From: Rehmannia glutinosa
Taxonomy: Eukaryota > Streptophyta > Magnoliopsida > Lamiales > Orobanchaceae
NCBI GenBank assembly: GCA_016081115.2
Contig: CM071936.1
Coordinates: 89,953,943-90,017,942 of the forward strand
Length of the DNA stretch: 64,000 nt
Reading direction: 5' to 3'
Each line of letters opens with the position of its first letter. Position 1 is the stretch's first letter. A program made the translations under genes and the position numbers. Shown piece after piece: positions 1 to 12,106 of the stretch. The notes under the pieces were generated by a model. It was not told where the DNA came from. It made no database searches and worked only from the letters and a program-made list of their open reading frames with translations.

Positions 1-960
1 AGTGGTTAGATACTAGAAGCGTACCTTCCACCACATCTGTTGCCTCCGGAGCCTCTTGTCCGGCTAGTGCAAATGCTCGAGCGGGCATCCTTGCCCGATT
101 ACCCCTGGCCATTTCTGGCCATGGGTATTTGCATCTGTTTGGTTGGTCCTCGTATGCCGGGCAATCTTTCACTAATCCGATTACTACCACAACGCAAACA
201 CCTTCCTTATTTACGCCAACAGTCATTGGTGGTATGTCCCGGTTTCTGGCAATATGCACACAATTGACCCGGCTTTCCTTGTACAGGTCCCTTTCCCTTA
301 TTTGTCTTATTAATCTGGTCCTTTCCGAAACTTAGCAGGCGGTTTAGATGGTTGTCCCCACTATCCTCTTAAGACAATTCGATGGCCTACTCTGCTGAAT
401 CATCCCAATACGGAGTCCCGACTCAATGCGGAGAGTTCTTTCTTCGGCTTGCCGAGTAGGTTGTTAGTTCAACGATCAACGATTGTTTTTGAAGTTCGGT
501 TCAATCCTCGAGTGAACTTGTAAAGCTTATCTCTCTTGATGATCGATTATCCCTAGAGCATACTTGGACAATCGGTGAAATTCAGTGTGACTTTGTCTTG
601 AGCTATAGTCATGTTCTCTTGCCTCAATTTGTGGAATTCATCTCGGCGCGCCTCTTTCACAACCAGCGGGTGGAATGTCTTGTTCATTGAACTCGGCCAA
701 GAAATTCCCCATGTTCGGCTACCCGGTCATGTTCCCATCTTCTTTCAATTGCCCTCCACCGGTCTCTACAGCGGCCGATTCCAAACGAAATACGGCGAGT
801 GTGACTTTTGCTCATCCGAGTATTGGAGAGCGTTGAAGATATTCTCCAATTTCTCTACCCATTCTTATGCCTTCAAATCATTCTATGCCAATTTGAAATC
901 GCTCTCTAAGGTGGTGGGTCGAATCGTAGAAATTGCTCCAACGTGCGATCTATAATCGCC
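1..960 (-). pseudogene. Ty3/gypsy chromovirus gag with start of protease, decayed
   Basis: Read on the minus strand, pieces of a gypsy Gag polyprotein appear in several frames. Near 900-780 there is EWVEKLENIFNALQYSDEQK followed, one frame over, by VTLAVFRLES, the typical retrotransposon-gag core. Near 750-600 come WRAIERR, FLAEFNEQDIPPA and FHRLSKYAL. A CX2CX4HX4C zinc knuckle, CAYCQKPGHTTNDC, lies at 219-260, followed by a stop and then a second, broken knuckle (CLRCGSN). At about 60-5 the frame reads APEATDVVEGTLLVSN, the usual run-up to the aspartic protease. Order and motifs fit a Tekay/Del or related chromovirus. Pol lies beyond the left edge. Many stops and frameshifts make it a pseudogene. 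Confidence 0.85.
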
Positions 961-1699
961 GATAGCAACTTAAAAGTCGGGTTCGGGAATGAAAAGGGTT
1001 GAAAGGCTATCAACGCATGTTGAAAATCCAACGGTGGGGATGAGACATAAATCTCGAAGTGGATGGGGTGATGTGTGCAAGTGTGGCGATATATAGTTAA
1101 TGCGAGAAAATAGTAATATGAAAACGCGTGAGTATGATGCATGAATTCACACACAGTCCACAAGCGTCGTGATAACTATATTTAAGTAATATACTTATAC
1201 AGTTCAAAAAAATAGTTCATGGTCACACAAGCACTATGTGAAAATCAAGACAGGTAGGATTGACGGAAATGTAACGCCAATCCCATGCAAGGCGATAATG
1301 GTTGCGTGACGGATTTGTAGCGCCAACCAATACAAAAAAAAGTAAGCGGTTGCGTAGATTTGTAGCGCCAACCAAGCGGGTTTGATAACTCCGAAATCAT
1401 GTGGATCGTTGGCAGTGATTTCTTCGTTCTTCCTTGTAACTCCCGAGCAAGATGGTCCAAGACTTCGTCACACCTTATCGCTCCATAGGCAAAGACAAAT
1501 CCGAGAGAGCTAGCTAGGCCGGATTGTCATAATTATGATTATACCTCAAGTACTACGACCCGCTTCCCTTGGACAAACTCCGTCCCTCGATTGCGGATTA
1601 GGGCGATGGGGCGAGGAAGAGTGGAATAGCGATCGAGCTGCCGGTTCCATCCCCGACGTATCCATTCCGCGTGAGCTCGACACACCAAGTTGACTCAGC
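961..1699 (-). other. 5' leader of the gypsy element, with a short repeated motif
   Basis: This stretch lies between the gag relic and the LTR-like DNA of the same minus-strand element. No tRNA-Met primer-binding site (TGGTATCAGAGC) is visible, so the LTR/internal boundary could not be placed. At 1265-1375 the motif GTAGCGCCAACCA (reading GWRYKS on the minus strand) occurs twice, with a third diverged copy (GTAACGCCAATCCCA). No gene is recognised here. Confidence 0.4.
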
Positions 1700-3972
1700 G
1701 GAAAGTAAATACAAGTTCGGGTAGTCAACCAGCGCCGTGAGTATTATTGATTCAGGGAAGCAGTTCAAGAAAATTTTGAAACGCGAGTGGCAATTATGGC
1801 GTTGGTGGAGTTTTTGGATGAAGATGATTATCGGAATGATAAGAAACCTTCGATATCTTGAAAGATTAGGTGGAACATAAGTCCCATTATAGATTCAACA
1901 TCGCAAGGCGAGGAAGTCGCTCCGCGATCGGGTATTAATCGGTCAAAGTCCGATAAGTCAAGGGTTTTTGGGAAAATAAAATATTTTAAATAAATCTCCA
2001 AGTCAGAGGGTCCAGGGCTATTTTAGTAAAAGGGAAAATAATTTGGGTTAAGTCCTTTATAAAAGAAAAATTACAATTTAGCCCCGTTTTGTAAAAACCA
2101 ACACTTTTGTGGTTAAAAATTGAACAAATAAATATCCCGACCTTGAAAAATTATGAGGTCAGTTCCTAAATTCTACGAATTGTCCAGGGATTCAGGTTTT
2201 AAAAGTTTGAGGTCGAGTTTTTATAAGATTCTCACATTGGCCCCAAATTTGTAAAGATTGTCATTTCGGACCTTAAGTTTAAAATAATCGGAACTCACAA
2301 ACCGGAAGGGATTTTAATGTGATTCCAGTTGGAAAATGTCACTAAGGTTAGTAGGATATTGGGACAAAATCAATGTTTAAAAGAAATAAGTGTAGGTCCT
2401 TTAACTTTTGAAAATATCATTTTTGTCCCATTTTGAAATAATTGCCTTTAAGGCTTTTAGGGGTCCAATTGTTATGAAATTTGAACCTTGGGTCCAAAAT
2501 ATAATTAAGTTATAGTTAAGTTAGTATTTCCAGGTGCATGGGCTGCATAAGTCCTGGAAATTTCATTTGGGTCCTCAAGTTTAGTATTTTACACATTAGT
2601 CCCTCAATTTTAGAAAATTTACTTTCCAAGCCCTAAACATTTTTGGATTTTTGGAATACATTTAAAATATGTCATTTGCAGTACCTAAGAATAAATTTTT
2701 ATTTTTTCAAAATTTAAAGTTAAGGTCTAAATACAGTTTTAAAATTTATCTAAAAAGTAGCCCTTAAACTTTCAAAATTTTACAATCTAGTCCAAATAAA
2801 AATGGGCTTTTAAAGGTTGGTTTTATTTATCTTAAAACTCTTAAAACTTTATTAAAATGTCCAAAAGTCATTTTTGAACCTGTAAAAAGTACAGTCCCAA
2901 AAATCGTTTTAGATAAAATTTGCAGAGAGGTCCTTTAACTTTCTATTTCAAAAATAAAATATTTTTCAACATTTCAAATTTTCTTGCAATTTAGTCCAGT
3001 TTTAAAATAAATTACAAATTTTTCCATTTTTACATTTTTAAGTCATTTTCCAAAATTGAAATTTAATCAATTATTTTGCTCGACTTGTCCAGGTTATAAG
3101 TCATCCAAAACATGAATTTTAAAGATCATACACATGCATATCCAATACATACAAGAATTCATCAAATAAAACATTAAATTGTACATGCATGAACCTAAAA
3201 TTCAATAAATTGCAATTTTGAGCAACTCTTGAGAATTTTCATGATTTGATACATAAAATTGACATGAAATACATAGATTATATATCTCAATGGCTCATGT
3301 TTGAAATTCTACATGCATTTTAATAAAAACACCTAGAAGTTGGAAGGTATTTTTCCACCCACCTTAAAATTGGAAAATTGTGAAATAAAAGGATAAATTT
3401 CACAATTTTTGGATGAGGTCACTTAGGTCAGCCCCTAAGTCAAGAAATATAAAAAATTTGGAGTTACAAAAATGAGAGAAAAATTAAGGAGAAAAAAGAA
3501 GGAGATAAGGAAATTGGAAAGACTACACTTTACCTTGTGTAGTAGGTGATTTGAAACTAGTTGAAGCTTCAAATTTGGAAATTTTGGTTCAACTCCAAAA
3601 TCACCTAAGGTCAGCTCCTATTTCTCAAAAATGAAAAAGGGGTGTTAAAATTTAAAAAAAAAATAGGAAAAAAGAGAAAGAAGGACTCTAGTGTCCAATT
3701 CTTACCTTGTAGTCCAAATTTCTCTACTAGTTATTCTTCAAGTCTTGAAATCCTCTTCAAGGTGATGTCAAGCTCTAGTCTTCAAAGTCTTCTAAATGTA
3801 CCTCCAAAATCCAAAAATTAAACCTAAGTCAAGATAAATTGAAGAATAAAATTTTCACCTTGTAGTAGTAGGTTGGTTCGAATTTTTGGATGAAGAAAGA
3901 AAGAAGTCTTGAAATTTTCTAAGTGTATAAGAAAGAAGAGGAAGAAAGGTAGAAAGGAGTTTGAGGATTGTT

Positions 3973-4013
<41 letters not shown>

Positions 4014-4768
4014 TTGGTGAAAATGAACCAAAATTTTGGTCATTTAGGCCATATGGCCGTCCAACATAGAGAGGCGGAAAGAGAAAATTGATCAAGTCTT
4101 GAATTTGGTCTCTTACATGGAGACAACTTGGTAGTCAAAGGTATGGGTCAATTGGAATATTGAGAGGAATAAGAAGAATGTTAGGAAGAATAGAATATGT
4201 TGGGGAATTTAATGATATAAAGTTGAGGTATAAGATAATGTGTATAATGTTTGAATTAATGGTATAATTATACACAAGATGACTAATATAAGGTGTAAGT
4301 GTACAAGAGTTGGATGATATTTCTACTCCAAAAATCATCACCATGGCTGTCCACTTTAGGGGTATTATGGTAATTCCATATATATTTTTGTCCCAAATTT
4401 GATGATAATAGATGAAATATATAAATCTCCAAAATAATTAGTGATTTCCTTGATCACTTATAAGTCTCATGATCACTTAATCTAAATCAAAATCTTAATT
4501 ATATAAGGTAAAAGTCTCTAAAATAAATAGTCTCTTAAAATTCTAAGGTGACTAATAAATACAAAAATAGTAATAATGATCAATCAAGTGATCATAAATG
4601 AGAAATAGAATTAATAAAGATCATGATCACAAGTAATAAATGAAATGAAATAAAATACAAAATATATATTATTAAAATTACCCGTCAAAGTGACGTGGTA
4701 AAACAGTCGATCAAATACATAGACGACAATAAGAGTCAATTATATATTCGGAAAAATCGGGGCTTCAC
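1700..4768 (-). repeat. Long terminal repeat of a gypsy chromovirus (5' LTR)
   Basis: On the minus strand this begins TGTGAAGCCCCGATTTTTCC at 4768 and runs through AT-rich DNA with repeated phrases such as AGTCCCTCAATTTTAG, typical of chromovirus LTRs. The gag relic follows downstream on the same strand, so this is the 5' LTR. The inner end is uncertain, anywhere from about 1500 to 2000. The second LTR is outside the window, so no target-site duplication can be read. A (GA)n tract lies inside it. Confidence 0.65.
3976..4010. repeat. (GA)n microsatellite
   Basis: About 17 uninterrupted GA units inside the gypsy LTR, (TC)n on the element's own strand. Confidence 0.95.
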
Positions 4769-4999
4769 AGTCCATGCTTCTCTCCTTCACATATTTGCTC
4801 GTATATTAGCTCTTGACTATACTTTGGAACGTGATATCTCTTTTTATCAAATTTAGCTCCATTTCCTGTAAAATTCATAAGAGTACGCAGTATCACGCCC
4901 AACAAAGGAAATCAACCAAAACACACTGAATGTACGTGCAAATGCATCAAATATATATCATTTTAAACCCTCAAATACACGTATATTTTATACTCATCA
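4769..4999 (-). repeat. 5' end of a Tat/Athila-like LTR, truncated
   Basis: On the minus strand it starts TGATGAGTATAAAATATACG at 4999 and continues with TTTAAAATGATATATATTTG and TGATGCATTTGCAC. This matches base by base, with mismatches, the first ~170 bp of the solo LTR at 50930. The gypsy LTR starting at 4768 interrupts it, so the gypsy element apparently inserted into this older LTR. Confidence 0.7.
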
Positions 5000-5499
5000 G
5001 GTATGACAGAATTAAGAGAAGAACTTTACTTTTTGGAAATTTTTAATGCTAGTGAGTTGAAATTTGGGGTTGAAGTAGTGGGTTGTAGGCCTATAAACTT
5101 TAAAAACAAAAGTAATGGATTATTTAATTTTTTTTATCATCAAATTAAGGCCCAAAAAAAAGTAATTGAGTTCAAAAATAACATATATATATATAAGTAA
5201 AATTTTTGAAAATGTTGGGGAAGGGGTGCGCCCCTGCTGGTGTTGATGAGTATATTGATCTTCCATGGTATAAGTCGCAATTTTTGCTCGACTGGTTTTG
5301 ATTTTTATTTTTTCTCAAGTTTTGTATGTGTGAGAGAGAGAGGGGGGATGTCGATTTGTTGTGATTGTGTTTTTGGTTATGGTAATGTGATCTTCATCAC
5401 AACCATGATTTTAGGAGCGTTATTATGGGACGTTTGTTATAGAATTTTGTTAGTTACTATTTTACATTTTTCGTGTTTTAATTAATTGATAAATGATGT
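5000..5499. other. AT-rich spacer without recognisable gene
   Basis: Only short AT-rich open frames are present on both strands, without motifs or codon bias. A short (TA)n stretch lies near 5183. I see no gene or element boundary here. Confidence 0.5.
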
Positions 5500-5597
5500 A
5501 ATTTTGACAGAGATCTAGACCATTGATTAAAGGGAGTAGATGGTTATGAACAATCCATACGGTCTCACGGTAAGGAGCTGTTTTACGAGATCATATC

Positions 5598-5600
<3 letters not shown>
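5500..5600. mobile_element. Partial (TA)n-associated TIR element, right terminus only
   Basis: Read inward from the (TA)n tract on the minus strand, the sequence is GGGATATGATCTCGTAAAAC, then CTCCTTACCGTGAGACCGTA. This resembles the termini of the three complete elements to its right, which share GTTC-AA-TGAGACC and GGTGAGACCGT. The opposite end was not found to the left, so this is a half element. The inner limit is arbitrary. Confidence 0.5.

Positions 5601-5638
<38 letters not shown>
5601..5638. repeat. (TA)n tract between two TIR elements
   Basis: About 19 uninterrupted TA units joining the partial element on the left to the complete element starting at 5639. Confidence 0.95.
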
Positions 5639-5640
<2 letters not shown>

Positions 5641-6796
5641 ATATGGATCAAATAGGTCCTCTACTTGGGGTGAGTCCATGAGGACACATTCTAACCATAG
5701 ATTAACAATTTTGGGTGGTCCAGATTTTTAGGGGGGTTTTATGTTTATTTTTTTGTTTCAGCAACTAAAAAGGGTAGGGTAGTCATTTTGCATTATAGAA
5801 TCAGTTATTGAGATTTCATTCCCTCTTTCACGCGATTTCAGCCACTCTTCACGCACACTCTCTCTCCAGCGTTTCAGTTTCAAAAACATTTCTCTGTTGC
5901 ATATGTAGTATAGGGTTGTTGTTTATGACTTGTTTATGTAGTTAATGTATCTGATGCATGTGTAGTGTATATTCGTTGCTTATGTAGTATAGACTTATCG
6001 CTTATGTAGTATGGGTTTGTTGCTTATGACTTGCTTATGTAGTTAACGTATTCGTGGTCCATACGTAGTGTAAATTCATTGTTTTTGTAATATAGACTTG
6101 TTGCTTATGTACTATGAGTTTGTTGATTATGACTTGCTTATGTAGTTAATGTATTCGTGGTGCATACGTAGTGTATATTTATTGCTTATGCAGTATAAGA
6201 TTGTTGCTTATGTAGTATGAATTTGTTGCTTATGACTTGCTTATGTAGTTAATGGTATATAAAAACACAATGACACATCTACACAAGCAATAAATTACAT
6301 CTTCATAAGTAAACTTCGAACAGAAGTCGAGTTCTAGCAACTATGGCAAATTGTCTGCAATTTTTTTCACACAATAGTGCGTTGAAGAAGAAGGATGAAT
6401 GATTTCTCACATCATTCTCACAGTAGTGAGTTAAAGAAGAAGGAGGATGATTGTTAACATTGAATTGCTACGAGATTTGGAAGGATTGCATGTGTTCTAT
6501 ACAAGCGAGGGTGACTGGTATTGTTCTCTCATGAACAACGTTCGAAGAAGAAGAAAGATGAGATTTCTTCACGTTGAATTTGATGTGAGATTTGGATAGA
6601 TTGTGTGATCATAATGTGAACAGAATCCCATGAATATTGGGTAATTTTGTAGGATGACTAATTTACCCCTTTCTCTAAATACCAATATTTAATCTGGATT
6701 TTTAGCTCTAAAATCACAACCATTGAAAAATCTAGATATGTGGCTAGGATTGGTCCCTATGGACTTACCCTATGAAGTGGTCTCATATAACCCTCT

Positions 6797-6798
<2 letters not shown>
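5639..6798. mobile_element. (TA)n-flanked TIR element 1, about 1.16 kb, non-coding
   Basis: The left end reads GGATATGGATCAAATAGGTC then CTTGGGGTGAGTCCATGAGG. The reverse complement of the right end reads GGAGAGGGTTATATGAGACC then CATAGGGTAAGTCCATAGGG. These are imperfect terminal inverted repeats of about 60-100 bp, and both ends stop at (TA)n tracts. The interior has no transposase-like frame. It holds a leader-like stretch with pyrimidine-rich DNA near 5820-5890 and a ~102-bp tandem repeat. The superfamily is not certain; I see no longer TSD than the TA tract itself. Confidence 0.75.
5890..6253. repeat. Tandem repeat, period about 102 bp, 3.5 copies
   Basis: The phrase TTATGACTTGCTTATGTAGT recurs at about 5923, 6024, 6127 and 6230 with few changes, giving periods of 101, 103 and 103 bp. 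Each unit also carries several diverged TTGCTTATGTAGTAT sub-repeats. It lies wholly within TIR element 1. Confidence 0.9.

Positions 6799-6839
<41 letters not shown>
6799..6839. repeat. (TA)n tract between TIR elements 1 and 2
   Basis: About 20 TA units directly between the terminal CC of element 1 and the GG of element 2. Confidence 0.95.
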
Positions 6840-6841
<2 letters not shown>

Positions 6842-9333
6842 TATTGGTTCAAATGAGACCAATATGCTAGGGTGAGACCGTAAGGACTAATCTGGTCCGT
6901 TTATTTTTAATTTTGGATGGCCGTGATTATTTCATTATTTAAGGTAATTAAAAATGATTTAATCAGTTACAAGGATAATTTGGTAAATACACAATTGGGC
7001 GGTTTCTTAAATAAGGATGACATCTAATTTTATATGGTATGTGAGAGAGAGAATATATTTTGCCCGCGATTTTTGCTGTTGATTGGATTCAAACGTCCAT
7101 CACATCTCTTCACATTCTCACACTTGAAAAGAAATTGCAGAGCACTCTAGGCGATTGGAAAAGAAGAGAGAAAGAAAACCAGCGACACAAGAGGTAGGCA
7201 AAAATATTCAACGGAGTTTTTCCTTTAGCACTTGAAGAATCCGAAGGGTTCTCTTTCGTTCTAGGTATGTTTTTTCCTTTAACAGTTGCTTGATGTACTC
7301 TTATATCTTTTTTTGTTCTCGGGTTTTTTTGCATGTTGTTAAGGGACTTGTTTTCATTAAAAATCACTCTTTTTTTATGGATTTTGTGAAATCTTAAGTT
7401 TTTTATGTAGTTACTTCTCATGTTCTTTTGATTTTTTTTTTTCAGTTTTTGGATGGTTTGGTAAAAAGGCTGGATGTTTTTTTTTTGTGTTGGCTCAACA
7501 TGTTGTATTTGCAGTTAGGTTTTATGTAGTCACCCTCATGTTCTTTATGTTTGTATTGAATGATGCATCTGTCAGTCAATATGTATGCGACAATATGAAT
7601 ATATTTATACATTATTTTTCAAGCATTGTTCTTCATTGTTTTTGTTGTGAGAGTTTTTTTGACTTTGTTCCTGTGCATCACAATGGATATAGTGAGTATA
7701 GTATAATGTATGTATAAACCATGTTTATTGCATAGATAGGACATTTTTAATGTTTTTAGATGTTAAATGTTTTGATTGTCATGTTATGTTTATGAATCAT
7801 GCATCAGTCATGAAAATATATATATATACAATTATTGACTTATATATGCATACTTTTTCAGGGGGCAAGGTAGGACTGTGGGAGGCTGGGGATGTGGTCT
7901 CCAAAGGGGCAACGAGTCTCAGATTTTAAATCTTCAAATGAAGTATTGTCATGCCATTGTTGTTGATGAGTTTAATGAAGTATTGTCATGCCATGGCAAC
8001 GAGTCTCAGATTTTATATATGGATTTTTTTTACTATTGTTTTTAAAACCAGTTATGATATATAAATAGAATATTTTGTTGCATATTTTGTTTTGTTTATG
8101 TTCCTCACATCGGATTGTTTCTTGTGTTGATTTTTCAATACAGTACGATGTATAGATAGAATATTTTGTTGCATATTTAAGCATATTGATGTGATTCGTA
8201 AAAGTTTTGTGTGTGTATAGGAATATGTGAACTGAAATGCACAAAATATGCAACATATTATACATATAATACAACATTATACAACTAAATCCGCAACAAT
8301 TCGAGAATCATACATTTTGGATTCATACAATTTTACCACAAATCGAAAGATGCAACATATTGTACATATAAATACATCATTTACATAGTTAATTAAGCAT
8401 TAATATGATATGGATTTGCACAAGGCATTTTATGTGACTTCCTAGAATTTTTGCTAATTCATGAAATAATTTCACCATAATATCAACAAATTTCGCATTA
8501 AATGCACCACAACAATGCTATAAATACATCAAATATAATATCAACATAATTTTTGATTCAAACAATTTACCAACAAGCAAATTATACAACATATAATACA
8601 TATAAATACATCAATATATTATTAAATATGCATTAGTACGATACGGATTTGCCCCTTGCATTTTATGTGGCTTCATATCATTTTTTGCTAATTCATGAAA
8701 ATATTGCACCATAATATGATCAAGTTTTGTATCAAATGCAACACAACAGAGTTATAAATACATCAATTTATTGGTAAAAATGCAACACTACAATAATCAC
8801 ATATTTTTTTTTTTTACTCAAACAATCTTACCACAAACAAAATATGCAACATATTTTACGTAAAAATACATCAGTACATAGTTAAATATACATCAATACA
8901 AATTTTTAAACGGAACAGTCCGATTATCATATATATAAAAAACGACGACAAAAAAAAATTGGAAATGGTATATGAATTTTTTTCGTTGGAAGCATTAAAT
9001 GATTGATAAAACGGATTTTGTTTTTCTGGAGCAGATTACCGATTTTTTTTCTAGAATAGATATGGCGTTTTTTTTTTTTTGTAGAGATTAGAGGGTTTTG
9101 GATGTTATCATAATTGATTGCATCCCTAAATTAAAGGAAATAGATATGGTAACTCCTATTTTCTAGTTGGACACTTTTTTGTGATTTCTCCTAAATGCCC
9201 CCATCCAAAAATGATGCTAAATAATGCAACAATATTTAATGTTTCAATCTTATCCATCCAATGATTAATTATAACGGTTCAGATTAGGTCTCACGGTCTC
9301 ACCCCAATATATGGTCTCACCAGAACCAACCCC
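6840..9333. mobile_element. (TA)n-flanked TIR element 2, about 2.5 kb
   Basis: The left end is GGTATTGGTTCAAATGAGAC, with GGGTGAGACCGTAAGGACTA further in. The reverse complement of the right end is GGGGTTGGTTCTGGTGAGAC, with GGGTGAGACCGTGAGACCTA at the same place, giving about 50 bp of good inverted repeat. (TA)n tracts flank both sides. The interior has a leader-like part near 7080-7270, a small direct duplication (CAACGAGTCTCAGATTTTA at 7911 and 7998) and a 233-bp tandem repeat. No intact transposase was found. Confidence 0.8.
8280..8900. repeat. Tandem repeat in TIR element 2, period about 233 bp
   Basis: GATATGGATTTGCACAAGGC near 8407 returns as GATACGGATTTGCCCCTTGC near 8640, each followed by ATTTTATGTG. 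Phrases such as GCAACATAT, ATAAATACATCA and GCTAATTCATGAAA recur in the same order. About 2.5 diverged copies. Confidence 0.75.
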
Positions 9334-9345
9334 TATATATATATA
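9334..9345. repeat. Short (TA)n tract between TIR elements 2 and 3
   Basis: Six TA units separate the CCC end of element 2 from element 3. Confidence 0.85.
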
Positions 9346-12103
9346 GAAAGAGAGGATTTGGTTCAAATGGGACAACCTCCCTTATATGAGATAGTGAGGA
9401 TTTATTATAGCCGTTGGATTGATTTTTAGGATGATTCAGATTCATCCCATTATTGTAGGCAAGTTGTTTATATATTTAAATGAAAAAAATCAAAAGTCTA
9501 TTTTTTAATATATTTTGATTTTTCTAGTAAGGATATTTTTGTCATTTTGATTAGGTGTACAAGGTAAGTTATTATTTACCTTCTTTAATTCGCGCTATTT
9601 TTGGGGGAGTTCAAACAATACGTCTGTTTTCTGATAGAGTTCAAGCTCACGTCTTTTTCTTATCTCCCTATTCTCTCTCGAAATTTTCTCTATCTTTGCA
9701 AATTTTCTCTATTTTCAAACAAGACGTCTCCTCACTTCTCCACTGCGCGGCCGCTGTCCAATTCGTAGGAGTTCTTCATTTTTCACAGATTTCTTCGTGG
9801 GTTAGAAATTAAAGCATAGTTGTTGGTAAGTTTTCGCACAATGTTTCTAGTTTATTGATATGTAATTGTAACTCAATACTTGGAAAAAAAATTAGAATTT
9901 GTTTTTTTGCAGATCTAGGGTTTTGTCTTACGGTTTTTGGGTATTTTTCGAGTTGTAGTAGTTATGTTCAATTTTTGTGGAGGTTTTCGACTTCTAGTAT
10001 TTTCTTGATTTGGTGTGTCGAAAATATTTGGGTTGTGTTTTTTGGGATTTTGTGGAGGTTTTGAGTTCTATTACTCCACAAATTTCTTGATTGGGTTCGT
10101 GTTTTCTGTGTTCTTGTGGAGGTTTTCGATTTCTGCCACTATTCCACAAAAGCCGTTGATAGGTTAAAATTATTCCTAGTATTATGCAATTTTTCAGAAT
10201 CCTCATTTTTCTGATGCAATGTTTACTTGAAAGATATACATTGTTTCTTGGATTATGTTAAAAATAATCATTTTTTCATGGAGAAGTTAAGTTTAAACTC
10301 AAGTTGATGTGGAAATGTATGAAAAGTTCAAGAATATGGGTTGATTTATATTGCTCGCTATGTGTTTGATGAATGTCCTTGACTGATCTTTTCTACTATT
10401 TCTGTTTTTATATGTAGTTCAACTTCAAGTTATCAGATATGATTAGGTGTATAGTTAGAATATTTTTGATGTTTTAAGCTTGTCCATTATGTGTGTATTT
10501 TTAAAATTGGTTGTTTAATGATTTTTATTGTATAATTAACATAGTTTTTCGCGTATTTCATGAATTACCCATGCTACTTTTATTTGATTTGTTGTATAAT
10601 TGAAGAATAAGAGCTCTATTATATTTCTGGGAATATAATTTTGTTGTATATTTAGTGTAGTTTTAGTGCTTATTTAATACAGTTTTGCTGCATATTTTAA
10701 TACAGTTTTGTGTATATCTTCAACATAGCTAAATTTCCATGGTAGTCATATAATACAGTTTTAGTGTATTTTTCATCATAGTTTTGTATAGTGTTATAAT
10801 AAATTTATTGTATTTATCATTTTCACTTCTTATTATTGCATCTGTTTAATGATGATGTATTTTTTGTCTTGTTAATTTGTTGAAGATGGCCAAAGGACAA
10901 CAAAAAAGGCAACTTTCTATTGGTGGTACGAGTAGAGGGGGGGATGCAAATGTTCAGCCTAAGAAAAGAAGAGGGGGCAGTCGTGTTGTTAAGACTAGTG
11001 TGAAGGATCTCGTTTCCCATGTTGATTACTAGGACTATGCCCATAATTTTGGTTGAAATTATTGCGTCGTTTACGGACAATCAGAGGGATTTTTTCTAAT
11101 GTATTTCTAATATAATTGCACGCCTTTTTCTAATGTTTCAAATTCCATTCCGATGCATGGGATATTATTTTCTCAAATATCGGAATCCAGTATTTTGTTA
11201 AACCGAGCAAAATCTCTAGTCTTTCTTTACCGTAACCTGCGTTGTCTGATACAGTAAACAGTTAATTAGAATACCAAATTAGATACGTAATTTTGTATTG
11301 AAGATTAGTATACCAAATTACATATACATACATTGAAGTTAGACTATGTATACAATACAATATATATATAAATATGCAGTGCAATATGTAAACAGCTAAA
11401 TAACACTATCCATACACTATATCATAGCTAAGTATACATTATAGTATATATAAATATGCAGTGCAATATGTAATTTTGTATACTAATCAGCAGTTTTTTT
11501 AAATATTTTAGTATACTTTTAAAAGTGAAATTTATATGTACATTACAATATAACTAAATATGCAGTTTATTGTTAAAATGCCATTCAATGTATCATGGGA
11601 CGTGTGCTAGGTTTTTAGAAAACAGCTAAATAATATTATTCATACACTACAGCATAGCTAAATATACAGTACAGTAAATTTAAATATTTGATAAATATAC
11701 ATATACAGTCGAATGACATTATATGCACATTAAAATATAACTAAATATGCAGTTTTTTTGCTAATAACGTTTGTTCAAAGTATCATGGAAGGTGTTATAG
11801 GTTTTTATACACAAACAGTTAAATAAAACTATCCATACAATACATCATAGCTAAATAAACATTGCATTTATATTATTTATGAATATCACCTGACGTGATT
11901 GCTATTAGTTTGAAAGTTTTTTGTTACCAATATCACCTCCTACAATAAAAGGCTGATGTGATTCATGGAGGATCTTTTATTCAATAGTCAATTTTACCCC
12001 TACTTATTATGATTAATGATTATTAATTTAAATTTTAGCCATTAAATCTGGACTCTCGATTGGAATATTGTCTCATATAAGGGGGTGTCCCATTTGAACT
12101 ATC

Positions 12104-12106
<3 letters not shown>
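9346..12106. mobile_element. (TA)n-flanked TIR element 3, about 2.8 kb, with a gene-like leader
   Basis: The left end contains GGATTTGGTTCAAATGGGAC then CCTCCCTTATATGAGATA. The reverse complement of the right end is GGGGATAGTTCAAATGGGAC then CCCCCTTATATGAGACAA. These form clear inverted repeats with (TA)n on both sides. At 9560-9930 there is leader-like DNA with a possible GT...AG intron, followed at 10886 by a short basic reading frame. Diverged repeats with the phrases CAGCTAAATAA and CATAGCTAAATA occur near 11390, 11620 and 11812. No complete transposase is present. Confidence 0.8.
10886..11032 (+). pseudogene. Short basic coding relic inside TIR element 3
   Basis: An ATG opens a 48-residue frame starting MAKGQQKRQLSIGGT and containing a basic stretch, PKKRRGG, that resembles a nuclear localisation signal. 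After a stop at 11030-11032, another frame continues with VEIIASFTDNQRDFF to 11095. This looks like the N-terminal exon of a longer element-borne protein whose remainder has been lost. It vaguely recalls N-termini of plant MULE-borne Ulp1-type proteins, but I cannot confirm that from the sequence alone. Confidence 0.4.

Noticed and set aside
611..955. 114-codon plus-strand open frame
   Set aside because: It is antisense to the gypsy gag relic, whose minus-strand motifs explain the sequence.
7110..7421. 103-codon minus-strand frame within TIR element 2
   Set aside because: Lys/Asn-rich with no motif, and overlaps the plus-strand leader-like region. No support for expression.
11389..11870. Possible CRISPR-like array from the recurring CATAGCTAAATA phrases
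   Set aside because: Eukaryotic transposon context, diverged repeats and unequal spacing. It is an internal repeat of TIR element 3.
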